Below are positions 1 through 12,192 of a stretch of DNA of 64,000 nucleotides, in pieces; the stretch's first letter is position 1; every line of letters starts with the position of its first letter. The notes beneath the pieces were generated by a model. That model had not been told where the DNA came from and searched no databases. It saw nothing but the letters and a program-made list of their open reading frames with translations. The position numbers were made by a program, and so were the translations under genes. The DNA is from Dipteronia dyeriana (taxonomy: Eukaryota > Streptophyta > Magnoliopsida > Sapindales > Sapindaceae), in contig CM065297.1 of the NCBI GenBank assembly GCA_032871835.1, positions 86,511,052-86,575,051 on the forward strand, read 5' to 3'.

Positions 1-1838
1 TCTTTAAACACTTTTTCACATGCATTTTAGAAGTATCATATTTATCAATAACTAGAGCCTTAGCATGCTTCAAAGGAAGGTCAACCTTTTTCTCTCTAGA
101 TGCATTTCCTAATTTACAAAATTCTATATACTTATAACACCTAGATTTAATATGACCAACGGTGTTGCAATAATGGCAAATAGGAATAATATATGTGATT
201 GTACCTTGTTGTCTTGAAGAAATAGGAAAAGTTTAAGAAGGTACCTTGTCTTGCACATTACCTTTGGCTTTGAGAGAATTGTCCTTTGGAGGCTTTTTCA
301 CCTTAGCCTTCCTTGAAATAGGTGATGCTTTCTCAAGCTTCTCCTTTTCTTTCAAGTTGCTAGACTCTCTATGTGGTTGAGCAAGTTTTGTGACATCATT
401 CACCTTGACTAAGCCTTTTACCAAATCTTTGATTGCTTGATTGGTTATGTCGATCTCTTCATTGTAAGCTTGCTCTCTAACTCTTATATTCTTGACAATC
501 TTTTCTCTATCATAGACAAGCCTCTCTACTTCATAAATCCTCTTTAAAATGTCATTCTTTTCATTCTAGAGTCTATGAGAAGTTTTTACAAACTCATCCA
601 CTTGTTTTCTAATCAAGTCATCTCTTTCCTTCACTTCTCTCAAAGCTTCATCTCTTTGAGCTTCAAGTTTCTCAACCTTAGTCATAAACTCAAGATTGAT
701 TGCTTTCAAGTCCATATCCTCCAAATGATATTAATTACTTTCCTTGTTCATAAACACTTCACCATCATCTTCTAGCTTAGTGTGTGAGGTCGTAAAAGCA
801 ATAAAATTGCTTACAAGCTCTTCATCACATGATGACTCATCACTTGAGCTTTCCTCCTCACTAGAACTACTATCACTTCAAATGGCCGCCATAGCTTTGC
901 CCGTCTTGTCTTTCTTGGACTTTTTTTTAGTGCACTCATTTGCAAAATATCCATAATCTTAACATTCGTAGCATTAAACATTCTTCTTGCTCTTGGCTTG
1001 ACCATTCTTATCAATTCTTGGAAATGATGGTTTCCTAACGTCTTTTTCCCTAAAAAAGCTACATGTTGGCTTGGCACATTCCCTTAGAAACTTATTAAAT
1101 TTCCTAACCATAAGAGCCATTTCTTCATTCTCATCATTAATCTCTTCTTCAATAGCCTTTAGAGCAATTCTCTTGCTCTTAGTCTTTGGCTTTAAGCACA
1201 TCTCATAAGTTTAGAGTGACCCAAGCCATTCATTAATACTTAAGCAATCCACATCCTTGCTTTCTTATATGGCAATTATCTTTGTCTTGAATCACTTAGG
1301 GAGAGATCTTAGAATATTCCAATTAAGACGTTCTCTAGAGATTGGCACTCCAAGTGCTTGACATTGATTAGCAATATTAAGAAGACGAAATTGGAAGTCT
1401 TTAAACTTGTCTTCATCACTCATATGCAAGCTTTTGAATTGTGATGTCAACAATTGAAGTCTAGACTTTTTCATTGCCAATATGCCCTCATTTGTGACTT
1501 GAAGTGTATCCCAAGCCTTTTTGGTGAATTCAAGATTTTGAAGAATTGGTGTCCATCCACTCCTCCAAAGATGGCGTTCATAGCACGGTGATGCCATTTA
1601 GTAAAACTTCAAAGTCATTAGCCATCCATTCAATTCTAGGTTTGGAGATTTCGGTTCCATCTTTTAAAACCTTACTAGGAGATATATAGCCTTCTTCAAC
1701 ACTTATCCATGCCCTCTCATCAATTGAACGGATGTAGGCCTTCATCCTCAATTTCCAACACCCATAGTTATTACCACGACGCAACAGTGGCCTACTATTT
1801 GAAGGCTCTTCCATCATAACATCATCTTGTAGTCCCAT
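1..1838 (-). pseudogene. gag: Copia gag polyprotein (element A), broken
   Basis: Capsid/nucleocapsid protein remnant. The start near 1838 opens a DUF4219/UBN2-type N-terminus (tryptophan-rich segment 'NYGCWKLRMKAY', 1838-1578). It continues in another frame at 1597-1292 with the UBN2 helix-rich core ('KKAWDTLQ', 'FKDFQFRLLNIANQC'). A first zinc knuckle lies at 932-973 (C-x2-C-x..-C), with an in-frame TAA and Tyr in place of the metal-binding His. An acidic Ser/Glu-rich stretch and a Lys-rich segment (424-236) follow, then a second, intact CCHC knuckle at 137-178 (CHYCNTVGHIKSRC). Several frameshifts and stops separate these blocks. The layout, two knuckles separated by a long charged spacer, matches the gag of the neighbouring element B. 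Non-functional as it stands; the remainder lies left of position 1. Confidence 0.72.
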
Positions 1839-1908
1839 GGCTCCAAAGTCCTATAAATTTTCTATGAGTGTATCCTAGGATACTCACTAAGTGCAATCTA
1901 GTGACCCA

Positions 1909-1919
1909 CTCTGATACCA
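1909..1919 (-). promoter_or_regulatory. Primer-binding site of Copia element A
   Basis: Minus strand reads TGGTATCAGAG, matching the plant initiator-methionine tRNA 3' end used to prime Copia reverse transcription. It sits between the gag start (1838) and the LTR (from about 1920), which fixes the orientation of the element. Confidence 0.75.
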
Positions 1920-4096
1920 AATAAAAAGTACAAACACGGTTAATTCACCTTAAGCTAACCTAGAGGGGGTGAATAGGTTAGTACATCTTTTTCGATCCCT
2001 TGAAACAAACTTATGTTTGTCCCTCTAGATATCTTGTATCATAATTTCATTAATCAAACACAAGCAAAATCAATATAATAAAGATATGCTAAGTCAAATA
2101 AAGTCAATGTAGATTAACACTTGCATGTGATACAAACTCAATTTGTATATAGGCTATCATTGATTAGCCTTTAACATATACAACGCTTGTTAGAAAATGA
2201 ATATCAGTTACAAGTATATTGAACAAGATATATATCAACACATATACAAAATATCAAGAGATAGGGATAGAGAGAATCAACACATGATTTTTACGTGGTA
2301 AAACCTCCGAAGAGGAAACATCCATGGGTTGATCCCACAACCATCGACAAATACCTTTCACTAGTAAGATAGAAAGATACAATCTCTCAAGTGACCAACT
2401 TCACCTAGAAATTTACCCTTCAAGCCTACACAATGAAAGAGATGCCACCTTGCACAAATAGAAGAATTACTCTCCAAAATGTGACTTCCAATGATCAAGT
2501 CAAAGAATCTCTCTAAGACATGAAACTTCAAATGCTTAGCAATCTAAGACTTCCAATGCACAAATCAAATAATCACTCTGTGAAATGTGACTTCCAATGC
2601 ACAAACCAAATAATCACTCTAAGAAATGTTACTTCCAATGCGTAACTTGAAGAATCACTCTCTAAATGCGACTTCAAAAGATCTATCCAAAGAATCACTC
2701 TTAGGAATGAAACTTCTAACTTTTTCATAAGGCCACCTATGTGATCATGAATGCAAAATGCAAATAATCACACAACATAGAATATGATGATCAACACATC
2801 CTATGGGAACTAGACTTATGCATAAAAGTTCACAAACCAAATATATTTAGTTACTATGCATGAATAACAATTCTAGAAAATGTTAAAACAACAAAACACA
2901 TTTAACTTATAGATTATTCATGTCACTAAACCTTGAGTCAATCATATATATTTAAGCACATAAACAAGATTTAGTATCAAACGAAAATCATTCTAGAATC
3001 ATAACATGTGATCAATAGAATTTCTAGCAAGAAATATGGAGCTTGTATTCAGTAGAAACATAACAAGCTCTAAATATACAATAAAATTGTGCTAATCATG
3101 AAAATGGACAAATAAAAAGACCTAGCACAAGTGGAGACTATTTTCAATTAAAATCAATCAATCAAAGCTCAAAATAGTCTTAGATAGAAAGATAGCACAA
3201 AACAAAACACAAACATGTGAAAACATAGGCTTTGACAAAAACCTAACTCAACATGTAAGATTCAATCAAAGCTCAATCTAGCTTCTATAGAGTTAAAAAC
3301 TCTAATCAAACTATAAACAATATACATACATGTATTGAAGAAGAAAACCCTAGGTAATTGAATATTTGAAGCTCAAAAATCAAAAGAGCAATCAATACCT
3401 CAAGTGAAAAATGTGCAGTCTTGTTTTTGTGTATGAAGCTACAAGAAAAGTTAATCAAATAACTCCAAACTCTTATGGAAAAGATAGACTGGTAGAAAAA
3501 AGATCTCCAACTTTAATCACTTGAATCAGACTCTGAATGAAAATGATATGGTGTTTGGAAGATAGAAAAGTTGGAAAGAAAATTTCAACACAAGTTTTTT
3601 TAAGTTTTTCTTCTTGGAAAAGAATAAGAGGGAAATGAGATATGTAAAGGGAATTTAAAAGAGGGAATTCAGCCACCAATGGGAGAAGGACACCTCTGCA
3701 TCTCATGGAGGTGTGGATCAGAAGACCTCCTTTCTGTGGAGCTCCACGCGCCTCCACGTGAAAGGGGTGTTGTCCCCTTCCCTTTTCCCTTTCAGTCCCC
3801 TTCATTTCTTCAACCATATCTTCGGCCTTTGAACTCTGATTTTGAATCCATTTTTAGATTATGAACTGGAACTCTCTCATACACAAATGACAAAAAGCAA
3901 ACTTTTTCAAAAAATATGGAATTCAACTTGAAAATCAAAGATGAAAACCATGCATGATAAAATCATGAAATGTTTCTTAACTTCCTAATTTGTACTCGAA
4001 ACTTAATGAATGAATAACCAAAATGACTAGAACTCAATATGGAATATCATAAGCACAAATTCAAGTTCAACATCATACAAATACAATAAAATGAAC
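1920..4096 (-). repeat. 5' LTR of Copia element A, larger part
   Basis: Non-coding sequence directly outside the primer-binding site. The inner end has the Copia LTR signature 'CCTATTCACCCCCTCT' on the minus strand (near 1960) and the segment around 2297 ('ttacgtggtaaaacctcc') seen in related LTRs. 2400-2720 contains short repeated blocks around 'atgtgacttccaatg' and 'aatcactct'. The LTR breaks at 4096 where element B inserted and resumes at 20394. Open frames here (for example 3473-3817) show no family features. Confidence 0.65.
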
Positions 4097-5900
4097 TGTA
4101 AGTTCTTCAGTTTTTGATTGGCTCATTTCGTTGACAACCACATTTGGGGATTAATGTGTAAGGGTATTTTAGGCCATCATTGCTCAAGACCCAACTCAAG
4201 CTTCAAAAAGGTAAATCACTTGCTTAACCTTGTTTGAAGAGTTTTTAGTGCACACACACACTCTCACGCATGTCTTTGATCATCTTACATGAATGTTTAA
4301 TTGCCTTAATTGTGTGCCTCTTTGCCATAAATCATGCTTGGGTGTTTGTTGCATTTAGTTTGCCCTTAGAAGAGGATTTTCCCCTTGACCACGGCTGGGA
4401 CCGCTCCCTGTGCATTGCCTCCACCGCGGTATTCACAACGGTGTTCTCTAGGCGTTGCACGCTGCTACTACCGCGACATGTGCACGTTGCATGCACAGCG
4501 GTCTCCCAAGCGGAGTTTCCCAGGCGATGCACCGCTTGCTCTACCGCGGTCTGGACATTGCTTGTACCGCGGTCCAGACAGTAGAGATTCCCAGATGATG
4601 CACCGCTCGCTCTACCGCGGTCTGGACATTTGCCTAGGTCACGGCACGCATAGCGATCATGACGGGAATCAGTTGCCCCTTTGTCCAAAACGATGTTGTT
4701 TCGTGTAGGGCACATTATATATATGTTTTCTTCTCTTCTCTTTGGTTTGTGGAGTCCAAGAAGCCATTTTTATTGTTTAAGTCTTTCTTTGAGAGAGAAA
4801 TTCATTCCAAGAGAGAGAGCTCCCCAGAACTCATCATGACTTAACCAAACTTCAATCCATGAGCATCTAGCATCTTCTTACATCTTCCAAGCATGGTTTC
4901 TCTTGTTTGTCTTTAACTAGGTAATCTCTACATGCCCTGGAATCTCTTGTTCCATTCTTATGACATGTATGCCTAGGTTTAGCAATTATTGTTGATTAAA
5001 TGCTTGTCATTGAGTTTAATTGCATATATAACATGCTTGAATTGTTGATTGCTGGTTGAGATTTATATTTTGTGATAGCTAGGATTTTGACCATTTTACC
5101 CTTCTAGCTAAATCTCTATGCTTTGCATTTAGATATTGTTTAGGATTCATTGATTGCATTTTATGATTGCATTATAGTCCTTGCCATACTTAATGACAAC
5201 TTGTGTTGATATGGCTTTTGTGATTGTGATAGCTAGCATTTATGTCATTGTTGCCTCTAGCATTTTGATGATTGCATTTAATGATCATTCCATACTTAAT
5301 GACAACATATGTTGAAATGACTTTGTTTCATAACTAGAATATAATATTGCATAACTATATCTAGTTATGTCTTTATGAACATTCATTTAGACATTGATAT
5401 CTAGGAATTTTACTTAGTGACATTCTTAATTTTCTAGATAAGCATTTAGTGTAGCCTAACATTACTTGCATGTTTGAATATTTTATCATATTCACTTAGG
5501 TTGTTCTGACTCTTCATTGGGGTTAAGTCTTGTGACTAAGTGGTTAGTGCACAAGCAAATATATCAAGAATCACTATTAAGGCCCGTTGAGTAGAGTGAT
5601 AGGGTTAGTAACTTGAGGGTGTGACAGGAGGTCAACCTAGGTTGTAAACTTTCATTCAATAGTGGATTTGAGGATCGAGTGTGGCGCACATATCAACCCG
5701 TGGTTTTTCCCCTTTGGAGGGTTTCCACGTAAAGATTATGTGTTGTTATTGTTTTAAGCATAAATGATTTTATTGAATGCTTGTTTATTCAGTGTAATTT
5801 GTATTAATATTGATTAATCAAAAATTCGGTAATTGATTCGATTAAAACCTATTCACCCCCCTCTAGGTTTATAGACACACACGTTTTTAGGGAAATTTCA
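4097..5900 (+). repeat. 5' LTR of element B (1804 bp)
   Basis: Starts TGTAAGTTCTT and ends TTTCA, two bases before the primer-binding site. Internally it has a GC-rich, CCGCGG-containing block (about 4385-4660) in otherwise AT-rich DNA, a TATATATA box at 4716-4723, and the Copia signature 'acctattcacccccctctag' near 5850. Apparent reading frames over 4270-4715 run on both strands, differ between the two LTR copies, and match no family. Confidence 0.88.
4716..4723 (+). promoter_or_regulatory. Probable LTR promoter TATA box of element B
   Basis: TATATATA directly downstream of the GC-rich block and about 20 bp upstream of a pyrimidine-rich run (ttttcttctcttctc) suited to transcription initiation. 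The same box is kept at 19209-19216 in the 3' LTR. Inferred from position and composition only. Confidence 0.5.
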
Positions 5901-5902
5901 AT

Positions 5903-5914
5903 TGGTATCTGAGC
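5903..5914 (+). promoter_or_regulatory. Primer-binding site of element B
   Basis: TGGTATCTGAGC, one mismatch from the initiator-Met tRNA complement TGGTATCAGAGC, placed two bases after the LTR end as expected. Confidence 0.8.
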
Positions 5915-6033
5915 ATGTGCCTATATATACGTAGGTGTTCCGTGCTCTATGTTGTCTCGCTTGTGCATTTTTATTCTTTTCTTCTTATGTGGTGCATTAC
6001 ATTCGCATCTCATTCATTTATAACTCAAACACT

Positions 6034-6963
6034 ATGAGTGAGCTTAGGATGAGCAAAGAGGGAGCATCAAGTATAAGACCACCCTTGCTTAAAGGTGATA
6101 ATTATGCCTCATGGAAAGGCAAGATGGAGTCTTATATTTGCCAAATATATGACCATGAATGGATGGCAATTGAAGATGGGTACACTCTTCCGAAGATGTC
6201 CAATGATGATGGAGATGAAGTTTTCAAGCCTAAGTCTCAATGGAGCGCACAAGAATTTGAAGCTTCCAAGTGGAACAGCAAGGTTATGCATGCAATCTTG
6301 TGTGCCATGGATGACAATCAATACAAGTTGGTTCAAAATACTAGGTATGCAAAGGAGGCTTGGGAGATTCTACAAACGGCTCATGAAGGAACCGAAGTGG
6401 TCAAGGACTCCAAGCTTCAGGTCCTTCTAATGCAATTTGAGACAATTCGGATGGAAGAGGACGATTGCTTTAATGACTTCCAAATGAAGTTGATGGACAT
6501 CATAAATCAAAGCCATCAACTAGGTGACCCATATTCGGATAGAAGGATCAAGCAAAAGATTATGAGGTCACTCCCAATGAGATTTGAGTCTAAGGTGACG
6601 ACACTAGAAGAAAATAGCAACTACAAGACTATGAAGCCGAGTGAAGTGATTGGAAGGCTTCTAGCCTATGAGTCTAGGTGGACTTCTACACATACATCTC
6701 CTAAGCAGCAAAAGAACATAGTCTTGAAGACATCCAAAGTAGAGATGGAAGAGGATGACTCAGATGAGGAGATGGCTCTTATGGTGAAGAGATTCAAGAA
6801 ATTTATGAAACTTCACAAGAATGACTCAAAGAAGAAGATTGAACCAAGGCAAGTGAAGCCTAAAAGAAAAGGCATTCAATGCTATGAGTGTAGTGGGTTC
6901 GGTTATATAGCCACCAAGTGTACTAATTCGAAGAAGAAAAAGAAAGGAAAAATGGTGGCTGCC
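6034..6963 (+). CDS. gag: Gag polyprotein of element B, N-terminal part (interrupted by gypsy insertion)
   Basis: Structural protein that packages element RNA into cytoplasmic particles. ATG 6034 (MSELRMSKEG) is preferred over the upstream in-frame ATG 5935, because the sequence before it is hydrophobic leader-like and unlike gag. Residues ~15-110 carry the DUF4219-like 'LLKGDNYASWKGKMESY' and W-rich core. Residues ~110-225 are the UBN2 region ('KEAWEILQTAHEG', 'FQMKLMDIINQ', 'IMRSLPMRFESKVT'). A basic linker leads to a zinc knuckle 'CYECSGFGYIATKC', in which the third ligand His is Tyr. The frame is open until the Athila-like element inserts after GCT GCC. It resumes in the same frame at 16148, so the insertion alone interrupts this part of gag. 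Confidence 0.8.
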
Positions 6964-6964
6964 T

Positions 6965-8328
6965 TGACACGTCATAAAGAAGTGTTCCTACTCTCAAGTA
7001 TAAGAGTGTCAAAGTAATAAATTAACCGGTAAGACCGGGGTCGAACCACAGAGAGATTGTTCACTTGTCCTTGTAGAATTAATTATTTAGATTAATTACT
7101 AAGCTTGTTATAAATTGTGAATAAATTAAAATTAAAACTAGGGCTAAGGGATCCACTGTTGGTAATTCAAATATGATCCAATAATTAATATTTAGTCCAG
7201 ATTAATGGGATGGTATTCCACTCCACTGACCACTCTCGGATAGATATGGGTATAAGTACTCACTGTGCTAGACAACGTCTGTCTGTCTACAATGAGTCAA
7301 AACTCTATAAAGATCAGAGGGGATAAACCACTCTCTGATAGATATGGGTAAAAGTACCCACTGTGCTAGAAAATATCTATCTGTCTACAGTGAGTCAAAA
7401 ACTCCACAAAGATCAGAGGGGAGAAACCACTCTCTGATAGATATGGGTAAGAGTACTCACTGTGCTAGACAATATCTGTCTATCTACAATGAGTCAAAAA
7501 CTCCACAAAGTTCAGAGGGGAGAAAGCAAAAAATAATAAGCTTACCAAAATTGGATCATATTTTCCATACCAAGAGTATCACATTTGGCTCCAACTATAT
7601 AAAATTAGTCAAACATAATTTAACTAGAAAATATCTATTTTATTTAAACTGAGAATTAGAGAACAAAAGAGAGAAAATTTCACAAATCTAACATCATATT
7701 TGGATTCAGAATATGAAAATTAGGGGGGAGATGCCCCATATTTATACAAAATAAGGATGAAAATTGACCATCAGATGAATTTAGAATGGAGCATCCAGAT
7801 TTCGCTACGTCATCAGTGAACAATGATAGTGAACAGTAACGCATCCGTGAAGTGAACAGTGACGGTAAATAGTGAACAGTGACAGTAAATAGTGAACAGT
7901 GCACCGGCTTCTAGAATATGATTCTTTGCAGCCGCATGTATGGTGCACTCGTAGTTTGGGCCAATAGGAATGTGCCACATCATCAGAAACAATGCCACGT
8001 CATCAAGAACAGTGAAAGTCAACTGTGAACAGTGAAAGTCAACTATAAACAGTGAATAATCCAAATTACAAAAATGCCCTTTATGGTCTTCCTAAGGTTT
8101 TTGACGTTCTAAACTTGAAAACGATGTTTGTTTTGCCATCTGACTTCTCCATGATTCTGAATTGATCGAATTATCTCTGAAATACAAAGAAAAATACACT
8201 GATTACTACACAACACATTTATTTAAGCGAGCGAACGAAATTATGTCTAAATTGAGGAATCAATCATATTGGAAGTGTAAAATGATGATATTATCCCTTA
8301 GTAAACATACATTTTTCAGTGTTAATCA
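6965..8328 (-). repeat. 3' LTR of the Athila-like element (left copy)
   Basis: 1364-bp LTR matching 14806-16146 along its length. It contains three ~100-bp tandem units starting near 7230, 7328 and 7437 ('ccactctctgatagatatgg'...). A minisatellite at about 7812-8055 is built on the motif GTGAACAGTGA. No coding content; open frames over these repeats are by-products of periodicity. Confidence 0.85.
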
Positions 8329-10449
8329 CACCCCCCAACCAGCTTATTGCTAGTCCCTAGCAATTAAAGCGAAAATAGTAAAATCTCAATTTCAAATCTC
8401 TAAACTACCAAATAGACAAACTCTCCCATACTTCGTTTCTCACCCTTTGACAGCCAGTCATCAATTGAGTTATCAATCAAACTTTCTTGTGCTCAATAAA
8501 TATCAACACAATAACTATGAGATTCAAATGAAATCAAACAACATTTTCATTCCGAAATCTCATCAGGGTTTCTTTCTTAGGCAGTAGTTTTATTTCTTTC
8601 TTTTTTTTGGTTTTTTTTAATATAACAAAATTGGAAACAAACATTCCATCTTTAATCCATGTAGCGAGCTTTAAGCCAATGACTCCCAAACCAGTTGGCT
8701 TTAGGGCATTAAGTGTTAAAACACTTCTACGTGCTTAATTACTCGGATTGCAGATGTTTTTTTTAGTACAATTCCCTTAAGCTTTCTCTTTAACCCGTGT
8801 AACGAGCTTTAGGACAATGACTCCCAAACCAGTTGGTCTTAGGGCATTAGGTGTTGAAGCACCCCTTGGACTTAATTTCTCGAGATAAAGAGGCTATGAA
8901 ATTGCACTTTATTCTTACCAGACTCTACCGTTTTACGCAAACACTCTATGCTTACTGAGGCATGATGTCCGGCTACTAAGTAAGAGTTTTGGTCACAACA
9001 CAAAATTATTATTATTATTATTACTATATATATTTTTAAACAAGACCATTGCCTTCAGTTGTTACCCTTGAATGAAGTTTCAGAACTCAATATCGCAAAA
9101 TCTCAACTTACTGCACATAATCACGTGTCAATGTGCATGTGTGTCTAGAATAGTTCAAAAAATTTCTCAAGATGACTTAATGAACAAAAGGATTAGTCAA
9201 TGATATCACAATGGAGAGTTTATAAATTTGAATAGTCAAAAGAGAGAAAAAATGCATCAGAACTACAAAGATGCATCTCAGAAGTATCTAAAAGATCTCT
9301 TTACTCGACCATCTTTACAAAAAAAAAGTCAGAAGTTAGTTTTTTTTTTTTTTTGAAAAAACAAAAGTTATTGAATCAACTATCCCCTCCCCCCAACCAG
9401 AACGAGACATTGTCCCCAATGTCATTAGAAAGAGGTAAGGTTTAGAAGATATCACCTGAACAACTTGAAAGACAACAAAATCCTATAAAATAACAAAAGA
9501 AATACAAAATATAGGAAAATAAAATGCATAAAAACCATGGGACAATCACAAACTGAGATTCAGATCAATTCTGTGTTTCTTGTTCTCTTCATCAATAGAC
9601 CAATCAATTTTGGAGGTTGAAGGATCTGACTCATAATTGAAAGCTTATAACCGGTCAATCAGCTCATGAGGACTTGAAGCAGAGATAAAGATAATAAAAA
9701 TATAATAAAAACAAAAGGATATTTACTCGTAGTTGTGATTGTGGCTCATATCTTCCTCTGGTTTTACCCTTCAGAAACGGCTTCAACGCCCTCTATGGGT
9801 CGAGGATATGCTTCTCATCCAATTTTCTTATAAATTGGCAAACGAGGTCTTTTAAAGTCAGATTCCCAAAACTATAATGTGCATGTTCTTTTTGAAATTG
9901 TGGCCATAATCAGTCAATTGTCATTTGCACATATCCACTAGGATGTTCATCAAGAGTTATTATGATATTATCCAATGACTCCCTAAGCAAACCATGCCTA
10001 ATTAATAAAATTTTATCTTCCCGATTATTAGACACCATTCCTAAAGAACGACAAAGTGTGTTGCAAGTTGTACGTGCACATCTTAGCTTTGATCAACCAG
10101 CGAATTTCAACAGGAATGTTGTTTATCATCAGTAAGCGTAATCTTTCGAAACGTGCTTTGTAAATCTTTTTCAGAGCATTTTAGAGCAACGATGAAAAAT
10201 GTTTTCGCAGGTTTGTGAAAATTTCGTCCATGCCTTGTTTTGGGGATCAGTTATTTGGGAAACTGAATTAAACCGACTTGAATCGTCATGGAGTACCGCT
10301 ATCCGCCACTTAACCGGGGTTATATAGTAAAACAAAACAAGCAAAAATTGAACCTATAAATTAATCCTGTAAAAATTCAATACATAAAAGCAAACAAAAA
10401 CAAAAATAGTAATTGCAAACACAAATAAAGTCAAAAACAAAAGATTTGT
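8329..10449 (-). other. Athila-like 3' non-coding region between integrase and 3' LTR
   Basis: No env-like reading frame could be recognised. On the minus strand the region has the motif ACATTGGGGACAATGTC (9406-9423, an inverted repeat) followed by a purine tract GGTTGGGGGGAGGGG (9384-9398), a combination I associate with Athila/Tat 3' regions. A direct duplication with ~138-bp period (blocks from 8661 and 8799, 'gagcttta..caatgactcccaaaccagttgg') lies nearer the LTR. Long A/T runs occur at 8600-8620 and 9318-9358. The polypurine tract at 8331-8340 ends the region. Confidence 0.6.
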
Positions 10450-11394
10450 TTACTCACCTTTGTAACAAATGTCAGAAAGGACGGCAGAGTCTTTTTGAAA
10501 ATTTGTATTTTGTAATAATGGTTTCACACGTTGTCCATTTACTTTAAATACATTACCATTCCTAGGATTCTCAATGTCAAGGGCACCATATGGATACACG
10601 TGTTTCACAACAAATGGACCACTCCATTTTGATTTCAATTTACTAGGAAATAAATGAAGTCGAGAATTATAAAGCAAAACCTTTTGACTAACTTTAAATG
10701 ATCTTCTTAAAATTCGTCTGTCATGAAAGGTTTTAGATTTTTCTTTAAGAATTTTTGCATTTTCATATGCATCATTTCTTAATTCTTCAAGTTCATTTAA
10801 TTGCAACTTGCGCAATTCACCAGCATCATTTAGGTTAGAATTGAAAGCTTTAATAGCCCAATATGTTTTTTTCTCAAGTTCAACAGGTAAGTGGCAAGGT
10901 TTTCCATAAACTAAACGATAAGGAGACATATCCAAAGATGTTTTGAATACAGTGCGGTAAGCCCAAAGTGCATCATTTAGTCTAAGAGACCAATCTTTTC
11001 GATCAGGGTTAACCATATTTTGCAAGATATGTTTTATCTCCCTAATTGCTAACTCAACTTGACCACTTGTTTGAGGGTGGTATGGTGTGGTAATTTTGTG
11101 TGTGACTCCATATTTCTTCATTAAAGACTCAAAATTTTTGTTACAAAAGTGTTTACCTCCATCACTGATAATGGCTCGAGGGATTTCAAATTGACTCAAA
11201 AGATTTTCCTTTAAAAACTTAATCACTGTTTTGTGATCATTATTTCGACAAGGAATTGCCTCAACCCATTTTGACACATAATCAACGGCAAATAAAATGT
11301 ACAAAAATCCAAATGACGGTGGAAATGGACCCATAAAATCAATTCCCCAACAATCAAATATTTTAATGATAAGAATAGGGTTTAAAGGCATCAT
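10450..11394 (-). pseudogene. int: Athila-like integrase, catalytic and C-terminal part
   Basis: DDE integrase that would join element cDNA to chromosomal DNA. The visible catalytic core has the first Asp in '[11 protein letters not shown]', the second Asp in '[10 protein letters not shown]', and the Glu in '[15 protein letters not shown]'. Downstream lies '[22 protein letters not shown]', typical of gypsy integrases, then a basic C-terminal region ('[12 protein letters not shown]', a GPY/F-like module). It is in the same frame as the zinc-binding module to the right but separated from it by one in-frame TGA (11398-11400). All three catalytic residues are present, so this is a recently disabled copy. 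Confidence 0.85.
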
Positions 11395-11397
11395 GTT

Positions 11398-12192
11398 TCA
11401 CTTGGAAATGGATCCTAACTTTTGACATTTTTCACAAGTTTTACAGAATGCATGTGCGTCTTTAAACAGGGTGGGCCAATAAAATCCACACTGTAAGATT
11501 TTTACAGCCATTTTCTTTGATGAAAAATGACCACCACATGCTTCAGAATGACAAAATTCAATGACACTACTTACCTCATTGCCTGGAATACACCGTCGAA
11601 CAATTTGATCAGGACAATACTTGAATAAGTACGGGTCATCCCAGTAAAAACATTTTACCTCGGTCAAAAATTTCTTTCTGTCCAGTGCATTCCAATCGAG
11701 TGGCATCATTCCTGTTGCAAGATAATTAACAATGTCAGCATACCAAGGCAAAGTTGTGATAGAGAATAAAAGATCATCAGGAAAAGAATCATTGATGGGT
11801 GCTTTTTCTTCTGGCTCGTCATCTTTCTGTTCCAATTCTTTAAAATCTGAAGTGTCTCCTTCTTCTTTGACAATCTGCAAACAATCATCAAGATGTGAAT
11901 GCATGTTTGACTTAGGTGAATTGATCAAACAAATTTCAGATGAGTTAAGAGAATCCTTTTGAACATGATCTTCAACAATGGTTTCAATAATGTCTACATC
12001 TTCATCTTCATTTTCATCATCAAATGGTTCTTTAGACATGTTGAAAACATTAAGCTTATTTTCCATATTTCCAAAAGACATTCTCATTATTCCATTCCTA
12101 CAATTAATTAAGGCATTAGCAGTAGCTAAAAATGGTCGGCCCAATATAACGGGAATTGATTTGTACTCATTAACAATAAGTTGTGTTTCCAA
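11398..12192 (-). pseudogene. Athila-like protease tail fused in frame to integrase zinc-binding domain (RT and RNase H missing)
   Basis: Residues 1-50 finish the aspartic protease region ('IPVILGRPFLATANALINCRNGIMRMSF'). Residues 51-131 are an acidic linker. From residue ~133 ('INDSFPDDLLF', near 11796) the protein is already the stretch that normally follows RNase H ('LPWYADIVNYLATGMMP'). Then comes the HHCC integrase module ('FCHSEACGGHFSSKKM' ... 'FCKTCEKCQ'). The whole RT and RNase H segment, normally well over a kilobase, is missing, yet the frame continues across the join. The open frame ends at TGA 11398-11400 and integrase resumes two codons later. Confidence 0.8.

Noticed and set aside
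4270..4715. Overlapping reading frames on both strands in the element B LTR (also 18777-19208)
   Set aside because: They lie in a GC-rich non-coding LTR block, occur on both strands, are not preserved in length between the two LTRs and match no family.
7344..8064. Repetitive frames in the Athila-like LTR
   Set aside because: Products of ~100-bp tandem units and the GTGAACAGTGA minisatellite; periodic amino-acid patterns only.
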